From NCBI GenBank assembly GCA_947499545.1, contig CANMOZ010000007.1:1-64000 (forward strand): a stretch of 64,000 nucleotides of DNA, written 5' to 3'. Of this stretch, positions 15,764-23,227 are shown piece after piece. The notes under the pieces were generated by a model. That model worked only from the letters and a program-made list of their open reading frames with translations, was not told where the DNA came from and did no database searches. Origin of the DNA: an uncultured Saccharospirillaceae bacterium. Its GTDB lineage: Bacteria > Pseudomonadota > Gammaproteobacteria > Pseudomonadales > Oceanobacteraceae. Made by a program: the position numbers and the translations under genes. Position 1 is the first letter of the stretch, and each line of letters opens with the position of its first letter.

Positions 15764-17272
15764 ATGAAAAATAAATCTTTTCAGTCAAAAGCTTCAGTCA
15801 GTTTTGCGTTAATTGGCTTGGGCGTTGCATTGTCTTACCCAGCACAGGCGGCTTCATTTAGAAGCGTTCAACTTGAAGCAAAAAACACGCTTGTCTCAAG
15901 ATTAGCTCAAGACATTGGACTATCTCGCGCACACCAACTTCAACCCACACGAAGTGTTCAACTTCCAAACGGCACGACAAAAATACGTTATCAACAATAT
16001 TATCAAGGCATCCCCGTTTATGATGGTGGGATTACTGCCTCCAAAGACACCAGGGGACGACTTAGCCATATCACCGGTGAAGTACTGGATGAAATGGAAT
16101 CAGATTTACCCCTTGCCAGAGCGGGTGTTTCTTCACGCGCTGCAACCAATAGAGCCTTAGAGCTATCTGGCTTACCGGACCTTTCAAAAGCAAACATTGA
16201 AAACCTTCAAACCGAAATGTTTGTGCACCAGGATGCACAAAAACGTGCGCGTCTTGTGTACGAAGTGTCCTTTGTTACGCATTCAGATGAAGGCCCTAAA
16301 AGACCCTACTATTTGATTGACGCACAAACAGGGCAAATACTGGATCAGTGGGATGGCCTTACTTTTAACAGTGCCACAGGACCAGGAGGCAACGAAGGAA
16401 CAGGCAAATATGAATATGGTGTGGATTTTGGAGGGCTAAAAGTCACCGAAAACTGCACTATGTCTAGCGACAATGTCGACACGATCAACATGGAAAATAA
16501 ACGTTTCGGCGGAGACATTCATAGCTTTGATTGCCCACGAAACACCCATAAAGCCATCAATGGTGCTTTCTCACCTTTAAACGATGCTCACTATTTTGGC
16601 AACGTTGTCTTTGACATGTACAAAGATTGGTTTGATACCGCACCCCTGACGACTCGATTGAGCTTAAGGGTTCATTACGACGACTCATTTGAAAATGCAT
16701 TTTGGGATGGCAAGCAAATGACCTTTGGTGACGGAGCCGATCGTTTCTATCCACTGGTTAGCCTTGATGTGGTTGCCCATGAAGTTTCTCACGGCTTTAC
16801 TGAGCAAAACTCTGATCTGATGTACCGTTTTCAAGCGGGGGGCATCAATGAAGCTTTCTCTGACATGGCAGGAGAAGCCGCCGAATACTATATGTTCGGT
16901 GAAAACGACTGGCTTGTAGGCAGTAAAATATCCAAGTCAGGCGAAGCGCTCAGATATATGAATGACCCAACCAAAGATGGGCGCTCGATCGGTCACAAAA
17001 AAGACTACAGCATGCTCATGAACGTACACTTCACTTCAGGTGTATTTAATAAAGCGTTCTATCTTTTGGCAACGACTGAAGGTTGGAACACAGAGAAAGC
17101 CTTTCGTCCCTTTGTGCTTGCCAACCAGGTGTATTGGAAGCGCATGAGCACTTTCAAAAAAGCCAGCTGTGGAGTGATTGATGCTGCGAAAGATTTAGGG
17201 CTGAATGAAAAAGACGTTGAAGCCGCCTTTAATGAAGTTGGAGTTAAGTGTGGCGGTGGCATCTTCGGCTAA
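15764..17272 (+). CDS. Secreted M4 (thermolysin/vibriolysin) family metalloprotease
   Basis: A 502-residue zinc protease precursor. A Sec signal (S-V-S-F-A-L-I-G-L-G-V-A-L ... A-Q-A-A) is followed by an FTP/PepSY-type propeptide (I-R-Y-Q-Q-Y-Y-Q-G-I-P-V-Y-D-G-G, then Y-Y-L-I-D-A-Q-T-G-Q-I-L-D). The catalytic domain has H339-E-V-S-H343 and the third ligand E363 in G-G-I-N-E-A-F-S-D. The second catalytic His lies in N-V-H-F-T-S-G-V-F-N-K-A. There is no C-terminal pre-peptidase domain, unlike many vibriolysins. It would be secreted, probably by type II secretion, and process itself. Ribosome site TCAGGAG is well placed. Confidence 0.93.
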   Translation: MKNKSFQSKASVSFALIGLGVALSYPAQAASFRSVQLEAKNTLVSRLAQDIGLSRAHQLQPTRSVQLPNGTTKIRYQQYYQGIPVYDGGITASKDTRGRLSHITGEVLDEMESDLPLARAGVSSRAATNRALELSGLPDLSKANIENLQTEMFVHQDAQKRARLVYEVSFVTHSDEGPKRPYYLIDAQTGQILDQWDGLTFNSATGPGGNEGTGKYEYGVDFGGLKVTENCTMSSDNVDTINMENKRFGGDIHSFDCPRNTHKAINGAFSPLNDAHYFGNVVFDMYKDWFDTAPLTTRLSLRVHYDDSFENAFWDGKQMTFGDGADRFYPLVSLDVVAHEVSHGFTEQNSDLMYRFQAGGINEAFSDMAGEAAEYYMFGENDWLVGSKISKSGEALRYMNDPTKDGRSIGHKKDYSMLMNVHFTSGVFNKAFYLLATTEGWNTEKAFRPFVLANQVYWKRMSTFKKASCGVIDAAKDLGLNEKDVEAAFNEVGVKCGGGIFG

Positions 17273-17305
17273 GATGCTCTGACCATACACTCGTTCATCT
17301 CTAAG

Positions 17306-17352
17306 GGTTGCAAGGTGCATTCAGTTTTTCGCTTAGGAATCGCCTTGCAACC
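17306..17352. terminator. Inverted repeat between convergent genes
   Basis: Perfect 10-bp arms GGTTGCAAGG and CCTTGCAACC with a 27-base loop, between the M4 protease and the coiled-coil gene. No T-run, so terminator function is only probable. Confidence 0.55.
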
Positions 17353-17373
17353 ATTGATCAAGTAGACCGCTAG

Positions 17374-17847
17374 CTAAATGCTTTTATTTTGAGCCTGTTG
17401 ATTGCTCTGGTGCAGACTGTCATCTGAATCCTGCAAGCGTTCTCGTAACCGAGTTAGAGATTCCGCAAGATTTCCTTTGACTGAACTCCACGTTTTTGCA
17501 TTGCTTTCTTTAGCATCTTCTAACCAACTTTTGGCTTCATCGCGTTCCTTTTTTAATCGCTCTAATGTACGCTCAGATTTCTTTTTTGCTGATTCACTCA
17601 TGGAATCCCATTTTTTATCAAATGATGACTCCGCCTCTTCAATCTTTTTATCGAACCGCGCTAGCAAAGACTGAGTATTTTTAACGAGTTCCTCTTTTTG
17701 TTCCGCACTGTACTGTCGAATACTATTAAGCAATTCTACGGCATCTTCCTTTATGGTTTCAGGGGATTCAGCATAGACGGAGGTCACACTGATCCCCCAA
17801 GCCGTTGCTGTTGCTAATAAAAAAGAGGAAAATTTTGCCATGTTCAT
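17374..17847 (-). CDS. Exported coiled-coil protein of unknown function
   Basis: A 157-residue protein starting at 17847 after CAGGAG (the frame stays open for 43 further codons upstream, which lack signal features). A signal peptide (M-A-K-F-S-S-F-L-L-A-T-A ... V-Y-A-E) is followed by almost entirely charged heptad-like helix, rich in E, K, S and R, for example K-K-I-E-E-A-E-S-S-F-D-K-K-W-D. It has no Cys and no enzymatic motif. Low-complexity helical periplasmic proteins of this sort can be stress or envelope-spacer proteins, but no function is claimed. It is monocistronic. Confidence 0.7.
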   Translation of the reverse strand: MNMAKFSSFLLATATAWGISVTSVYAESPETIKEDAVELLNSIRQYSAEQKEELVKNTQSLLARFDKKIEEAESSFDKKWDSMSESAKKKSERTLERLKKERDEAKSWLEDAKESNAKTWSSVKGNLAESLTRLRERLQDSDDSLHQSNQQAQNKSI

Positions 17848-18055
17848 GAAACCGCTCCTGGTTCGTTTAACAATAACACTGAAACTAAACACCATTGCTC
17901 TTAAATGAGCAAAATCCAATTGGCTAATGGGATACCACTGCATCAGCCTTACCAATAGGATATCTTTCAATAACATAAGTTCCTAGCAAATTGATAGCGG
18001 ATGCTCACTGCTTTTGGAGTTTGATTGCTGATAACTTCCACATTGGCACTATGCA

Positions 18056-18658
18056 ATGAGCCAGAGTATGATTGTTTGCTTTCCTCTCCAGTGGATGAAC
18101 CCGATGCATTTTGACCAGTTAACAGAGCAGTGGCCTCATTTTGTTGAGGAAATGACCCAGCTGGTTCTACTGCTCTTTAACGAAGTACCAGAATACCCCT
18201 TTGATCACGCTGCCGTACGCTTAAACAGCAACGATGCCGTTGATGCGCTCGTTGCCTCGTTAGCACCTATTTCTGAGTGCCTTTCCAACAAGCTCATCAA
18301 TGGAAGACCTATTTTGCTGTTCAGGCTTCATAGGCCTCTTTACTTTGGTCAAAAGTCCATTGATTTGCTCGAAGTGCCTTACCCAGGTAAGAAGCTCTAC
18401 CCAAAAGAGGGCTGGGAACACGTTGAAATGGTTTTCCCCTGTAATGCCAAAGACACTGACACACTGGTTCAATCTCTACAGCAAGCCTTTCCTAGATTAA
18501 AGACGGCTTTGACTCAACACAAGTATCGCACCAAAGTCAGTCAACCCAGCGATGGCCAGGAAGCCTTACCCAATCCAACTTTAGCCATTAAGTCCAATGA
18601 AATCTGCTTCAAGATCCACCCTTATTCACTGTCAGAGATTATTGGGCCGCTTTCATAG
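18056..18658 (+). CDS. yecM: YecM family protein (VOC-fold, putative metalloenzyme)
   Basis: A 200-residue homologue of E. coli YecM. Close agreement is seen in K-L-I-N-G-R-P-I-L-L-F-R-L-H, I-D-L-L-E-V-P-Y-P-G-K-K-L-Y-P-K-E-G-W-E-H-V-E-M-V, and L-P-N-P-T-L-A-I ... F-K-I-H-P-Y-S-L. YecM has a vicinal-oxygen-chelate-like fold with conserved His and Glu residues that could bind metal; its reaction is unknown. Length is close to the family norm. It is cytosolic, with no signal peptide, and monocistronic, converging with the astacin gene across a terminator. Confidence 0.85.
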   Translation: MSQSMIVCFPLQWMNPMHFDQLTEQWPHFVEEMTQLVLLLFNEVPEYPFDHAAVRLNSNDAVDALVASLAPISECLSNKLINGRPILLFRLHRPLYFGQKSIDLLEVPYPGKKLYPKEGWEHVEMVFPCNAKDTDTLVQSLQQAFPRLKTALTQHKYRTKVSQPSDGQEALPNPTLAIKSNEICFKIHPYSLSEIIGPLS

Positions 18659-18687
18659 AAACCAATATGGGTTTCTTAAAACAAAAA

Positions 18688-18709
18688 AGCCCTTCAACAA
18701 GGAAGGGCT
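18688..18709 (-). terminator. Rho-independent terminator of the astacin gene
   Basis: AGCCCTTC pairs with GAAGGGCT around a 6-base loop. Read on the minus strand it is followed by TTTTTTGTTTT, so it ends the astacin transcript. Confidence 0.9.
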
Positions 18710-18730
18710 GTTAAGTACTCGATATTATTC

Positions 18731-20101
18731 TTATTGAGTAAATACCCAAACGGGGTATTGAGTTTCACTTGTGTTTCCATCTTTATCTTCCAATGTGATG
18801 GTTAATTCCACTTTTTCGGGTTTATTATCATAGGGCGATGGGTTCTCTGAAGTCACCGTCAACTCTTGCAATCCCTTTTGTGTCGGGTGTGGCGTTATTT
18901 CTAAATAAGGGCTAACAACACCCCTCTTACTCAAACGAATGCTTGATTTAAGATTGCTAAAGGAATCTTTATCATCATCCACTCTGACCAACAAGGTATA
19001 AGAAGAATTATTCCACAACGACAAACCATTGTTAGGGTTATAACCATCTTTATCCATAAAAGTAATCGTTGGCGCTGTCCCTGTATTAGTACCGGTTCCA
19101 CCGCCCGTACCGCCACCGGTTGTCGTACCGCCAGTCACCGTTGAATCCCCATAGGCTTGCTTCAGTGCTGAAATATCGCCTGCGCTCAATCCCTTACGCT
19201 GACCAATTTTTGCAGAGGTATCTCGCGGCACCATGGTCTTGAGGCCCCACTCTTTGGCGAAATAGTCTTCACCATAATGCATGATGGAATCATAATCGTA
19301 TTCGCCATACTTGGTTGAGTATTGCCCCAACTTCGTATACTGCGATTTTCCATTTTCCGTTAAATTACCCCAGTAAATGTAGACGTAGTCATCACGATCG
19401 TATCGAGTTTGCTCATGCATAAACCCTAACGTATGCATCAGTTCGTGAATGGCAACCCCTTTAGTCACACAACCTGCCCAAGAGCGGTCTTCTGGAAAGC
19501 TTAATGATACTGGCTGTTGCCCACCCCACATGCCTGCGTAAGCGTAACAGCCCCCACCATTAATAAAGGTAATATAATTTTTATGGTGAGACTGCCTAGG
19601 AACAAACTTGACATTAGCAGAAGCTTCAATATCACGCATCGCAGCGCTAATAATGTCTTTTTGTTTTGAATCAAAATTCGCTTTATAGGAAAAATCGTAA
19701 GGCACAACACCATTAGTCCATTTGCGGCTATTTGAGACTGAGCTGTAATTCGCATCAGGATTCGTTGTGTCAAGCGTCATCAAGCCATTCAATTCCAAGG
19801 TTTCAAACGTATCGACTTCTGCCTTTGCTTGCAGCTCCTCGTGCTTACCTAAGATCACATCCCCATAAACCGCGTAATCCCCAATTTTATGGTATTGAGC
19901 TATGGCATCGGCTTCATCAGCCCCACGCAGAGGGAGCTCAAAGGCTTCATAATCGCTGTATTCAGGATTCAGAGAATAGTCTTTAGTATTTTCTTGTTTT
20001 GGCTCATCTTTAGTAGAGCTGCTTGAGCTGCCTTCTCCACAACCAACAACAAAACCACTAACCGCAAGTGCTAATACTAACTTATTTATATTTAATTCCA
20101 T
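18731..20101 (-). CDS. Astacin (M12A) family lipoprotein metalloprotease
   Basis: A 456-residue protein. The signal ends in V-V-G-C21 (lipobox), followed by a Ser-rich tether (S-S-S-S-S-T). The catalytic domain has H219-E-L-M-H-T-L-G-F-M-H-E-Q and S-I-M-H-Y-G, the astacin zinc site and Met-turn. After it a Gly/Thr-rich linker (T-G-G-G-T-G-G-G-T) leads to a C-terminal beta domain of about 120 residues, Ig-like by pattern. It would be anchored to an outer or inner membrane facing outward. This is the second lipoprotein metzincin in the window, the other being the M11-like one. Start follows AAGGG. Confidence 0.92.
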   Translation of the reverse strand: MELNINKLVLALAVSGFVVGCGEGSSSSSTKDEPKQENTKDYSLNPEYSDYEAFELPLRGADEADAIAQYHKIGDYAVYGDVILGKHEELQAKAEVDTFETLELNGLMTLDTTNPDANYSSVSNSRKWTNGVVPYDFSYKANFDSKQKDIISAAMRDIEASANVKFVPRQSHHKNYITFINGGGCYAYAGMWGGQQPVSLSFPEDRSWAGCVTKGVAIHELMHTLGFMHEQTRYDRDDYVYIYWGNLTENGKSQYTKLGQYSTKYGEYDYDSIMHYGEDYFAKEWGLKTMVPRDTSAKIGQRKGLSAGDISALKQAYGDSTVTGGTTTGGGTGGGTGTNTGTAPTITFMDKDGYNPNNGLSLWNNSSYTLLVRVDDDKDSFSNLKSSIRLSKRGVVSPYLEITPHPTQKGLQELTVTSENPSPYDNKPEKVELTITLEDKDGNTSETQYPVWVFTQ

Positions 20102-20474
20102 GTTGCCCTTCTCTCATATTGATGGGAGCTTGAGCATTTCATAACCACTCGAACAAAATCATTTCGCTTGAGCAATTATCCAACCAAATTCACAATTTCC
20201 GGTGTTTGATATTCTCAAATTACACCAAGATAATTTCATTTTTCATTCTTTAGTAATAAGCGATATTCAAGAAGAAAAGATTCCAAAAAAACTGCGATTG
20301 AGGTCTGGTTTTTTAGTTAAACTTTTCGAACAAGCCACTTTGTGAATTAACGTCAAAAACAAGTGTATCTTTTTGAATCATTTTTTATTTTATCGAAATT
20401 GAATGACCGGCTTCACAGTTTCAACGCTATCAAAGCCGGTCGAAACCTTCCCTAATCAAACTTTATATAACTCA
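20102..20474. other. Intergenic region with one hairpin
   Basis: About 370 bases, AT-rich. It contains the astacin promoter and, near 20405-20441, a hairpin that likely ends the 5'-nucleotidase transcript. Nothing else is recognised. Confidence 0.5.
20405..20441 (-). terminator. Hairpin downstream of 5'-nucleotidase-like gene
   Basis: Perfect 9-bp arms GACCGGCTT and AAGCCGGTC with a 19-base loop. There is no T-run. A similar GACCGGCT-led hairpin lies at 55127-55164. Confidence 0.55.
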
Positions 20475-22223
20475 TTAACGTTCAGGCCTTTTTCCGTACA
20501 AAACAGGATTTTCAGCTTTCGCAATACTTTTATGCTCACGAGCATAGTTAATAAATACTTCTGCCAAAGGAATATTAACCTGATACCAAGCGCCTCCTTG
20601 AGCGAGCGCATCGTACCCCTCTTTACCTGAACCGGTATAAGCATTCGTGGCGCACTGATACAACTGCTCTGGGTGGATGGGTTGATAAACCCCATTCTTA
20701 TTTATCTGTAAAGCAAGTACGCGATTTCCATAAGGCGCCGTAAAATCAAGCTCGTAATACAGGCCATGCGTATAGGGAAAACTCCCGCTATTATTACCAC
20801 CTTGGGCAAGTGCTACATCAATAGCCCCTTCTAGCGCCCAACGTAATTGCTCACCCGTTACTGCCCGGCGACCAATATTCAGAACAAAAGGCAAAAGCTT
20901 CCCCGTCACATCTCCAGCACTTAATGGCCCCTCTCCCAAAGAAGTACGTGTCCCACCAGCATTATGAACACCAAAATCAACTGGCTGCCCTATTTGCTCC
21001 ATTTGCCAACATAACGCCCTAGCAACCGTCGGGCAGATTTGACTGCTGCCTTTTGCATCTGGAATACGCACATGCCGTAAAGGCTCATGGATATGAGCGA
21101 CAACATCTTGGTGCCAGCTGTAGGTTTTAGGGCGGTAATGATTTTTCAGTCGCTCCTCAATGTTGGGATCTGGTGCAACCCAGCAAATACGAGGATGATT
21201 TTTTAATGCCAATTGCCACTCAAACCGTTCATGGGATTCTAAAGCCAGTAAAGAGCTTTCATCCATTAGCAACTGATTTCCACCAGACACCGACAACAGA
21301 TTGCCTTCTTGATCCCAGTGCGTCTGAATCTGACCTAAAGCCAGCGCATTACAGCCCGCCTGCACGACCGCTGTTCCATTGATGATTTCTGCATACTCTC
21401 CTGTAAACCCAAGCCCCAAGTCGCGGAAGTCACCCAAGAGTTGGTGTGTATGACCCCCGACAATCAAGCCTACGCCGTCCACCGCTTCTGCCAACGCCCG
21501 GTCAGCTTGATATCCCAAGTGACTCACAACGACAATATGGTAAATGCCCATCTTGTGAGCTTCCGCAATCATGCCTTTCAACGTCGTGATGGGCAGCTCA
21601 AAAATAGAATCCGGGTCGGGATTAGAAATGCTGTGCATGTCTTCCACGGTAATTCCCATAACGGCTACAGACACGCCGTTAAAGGTTCTGATGAGAAACT
21701 GACCAACCCCTTTGTCATGATCAAATCGGTAAATGTTAGGGTTCGATGCTAAAGGCTTCTTCTTGGTTGCCGATTCATTCGCAAGATTTAAATTAGCAAC
21801 CAGCATCGGAAACTGAGCAAGCTCTGCAAATTCTGCCAAGCGCTCATTCCCCAAATCAAATTCATGATTGCCAAGTGTCATTGCATCCAAATGCAAAGCG
21901 TTTAAAAATTCAGCGTTTGCCTTGCCTTTGTAGAGATTAAAATACAAGGTACCTTGAAAGCAGTCCCCAGAATGTAGGGCTAGAAAGCCTTCTTGCTGAA
22001 GTTCAGCCTCTGCGCGAGCTTGTTCAATAGCCGTCTTTAATCGAGCAAACCCACCCAACGTCAGTTTTTTTGCTGACCGGTCTTGGAAGACCTTCAATTC
22101 AACAGTGCTGGGATCAAAATTGGAATGCGTATCGTTGATATGGGCCACTCGTAAACTCAGGGCCACTGATCTGTTGTTATTGTGAGCAAATGCTTTTTGC
22201 AAGGTATTATTCGTCTCTGTCAT
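20475..22223 (-). CDS. UshA-like 5'-nucleotidase / metallophosphatase without signal peptide
   Basis: A 582-residue bifunctional metallophosphatase. The N-terminal calcineurin-like domain has H-I-N-D-T-H-S-N-F, H-S-G-D-C-F-Q-G, G-N-H-E-F-D-L-G, V-S-H-L-G and G-G-H-T-H-Q, covering the dinuclear metal ligands. The C-terminal 5'-nucleotidase domain includes V-D-F-G-V-H-N-A-G-G-T-R-T and the late A-Y-T-G-S-G-K-E-G-Y segment. UshA-type enzymes hydrolyse nucleotides or UDP-sugars in the periplasm, but here the N-terminus (M-T-E-T-N-N-T-L-Q-K) has no hydrophobic signal, so a cytosolic location is likely. Substrate is not predictable from sequence. Confidence 0.88.
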   Translation of the reverse strand: MTETNNTLQKAFAHNNNRSVALSLRVAHINDTHSNFDPSTVELKVFQDRSAKKLTLGGFARLKTAIEQARAEAELQQEGFLALHSGDCFQGTLYFNLYKGKANAEFLNALHLDAMTLGNHEFDLGNERLAEFAELAQFPMLVANLNLANESATKKKPLASNPNIYRFDHDKGVGQFLIRTFNGVSVAVMGITVEDMHSISNPDPDSIFELPITTLKGMIAEAHKMGIYHIVVVSHLGYQADRALAEAVDGVGLIVGGHTHQLLGDFRDLGLGFTGEYAEIINGTAVVQAGCNALALGQIQTHWDQEGNLLSVSGGNQLLMDESSLLALESHERFEWQLALKNHPRICWVAPDPNIEERLKNHYRPKTYSWHQDVVAHIHEPLRHVRIPDAKGSSQICPTVARALCWQMEQIGQPVDFGVHNAGGTRTSLGEGPLSAGDVTGKLLPFVLNIGRRAVTGEQLRWALEGAIDVALAQGGNNSGSFPYTHGLYYELDFTAPYGNRVLALQINKNGVYQPIHPEQLYQCATNAYTGSGKEGYDALAQGGAWYQVNIPLAEVFINYAREHKSIAKAENPVLYGKRPER

Positions 22224-22376
22224 ATAAAGTCCGAGTGTAACATATCAGCCAGCACTGTCACCCTTACACCTAACCAACACTGAACAAATGACTTAATACC
22301 GTTTAAGGATCATGTGATCCCTTCCGCAGAATACCGGCTTATCGGGAACAATGAAAAAAAAAACGCAAGCGCACAC

Positions 22377-23024
22377 TCACTTCTTTTGTAGGAAAACCAC
22401 ATCCGAAGCCGGATACTCAATTGAACAATGATATTGCTCAGCCAAATAACGAAAGGTTGCATCTGAATAAAACGCGATGTGGGTAGGGTCATTTTTATAG
22501 TGCCAGGATGTAAAAGCATCAAGAGAAATCACTCGCTTCGTCATGATAGCCAACACCCCACCAGGCTTAAGGCAACGCATCCACAGTTCAAGCACACTCT
22601 TAGGATTACCCAAGTGTTCAATGACTTCAGTAGCCGTTATAAAGTCGTACTGGTCAGATAGCGGAGACTCATCTGGCCAGTAATAGAGATCGTACCAAGA
22701 TAATTGAAAGCCAGACTCCATCATCAGGGTGGCCAGTGTCGGAGATGGACCGCAGCCAAAGTCCAACCCTTTCGCTTGCGGAGGCAAACGCTCCATCAAA
22801 GGCGTTGCGCAGCGAGACAAAAATTGGCGATAACCGGGGTCGTAAAGCGAATTTTCATGTAAATCGTACTCCGCTTTTTCAGATTCAGCATCCAGCCAAA
22901 AACACTCCGGTACCTGCACCAACTGACAATCATGGCATTGATGATAAGGCCGTTTTTTATCTTGCCAGAACGAACCTAAATGAGTGCCATTACATAGAAT
23001 GCAACGTAAAGATCCTGCTGTCAT
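22377..23024 (-). CDS. Class I SAM-dependent methyltransferase with N-terminal zinc ribbon
   Basis: A 215-residue protein. Two CxxC-type pairs at the N-terminus (C-I-L-C and C-H-D-C) form a probable zinc ribbon, followed by a methyltransferase domain with G-L-D-F-G-C-G-P-S-P (SAM loop) and F-I-T-A-T-E-V-I-E-H-L, then L-K-P-G-G-V-L-A-I-M-T. The ATG at 23024 is preceded by GAGTGGGG; a longer frame from 23096 is possible. Related zinc-ribbon methyltransferases act on sugars, tRNA or small molecules. The target here is unknown. It diverges from the toxin-like operon that begins 204 bases away. Confidence 0.75.
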   Translation of the reverse strand: MTAGSLRCILCNGTHLGSFWQDKKRPYHQCHDCQLVQVPECFWLDAESEKAEYDLHENSLYDPGYRQFLSRCATPLMERLPPQAKGLDFGCGPSPTLATLMMESGFQLSWYDLYYWPDESPLSDQYDFITATEVIEHLGNPKSVLELWMRCLKPGGVLAIMTKRVISLDAFTSWHYKNDPTHIAFYSDATFRYLAEQYHCSIEYPASDVVFLQKK

Positions 23025-23227
23025 ACCGCCCCACTCTCTTCTCTGAAAACTGCACCATGGTCCTTTATTCACATGGCCTTTGAGAGATTTTATCAAAGGA
23101 AAGCAAGCATTACTGCTTTTGGAGGATAGACCTCATTAGGACCCACCCCGTAGAACGTTCACTGGGACAAAGAAAAGATAAAGGCAAACGGATTTGCTCA
23201 TTCAATTCATCTATTTGGGGAGTCAGT

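Noticed and set aside
20403-20695. Frames on both strands over the 3' end of the 5'-nucleotidase gene
   Set aside because: They are shadows of the nucleotidase frame and a terminator hairpin.
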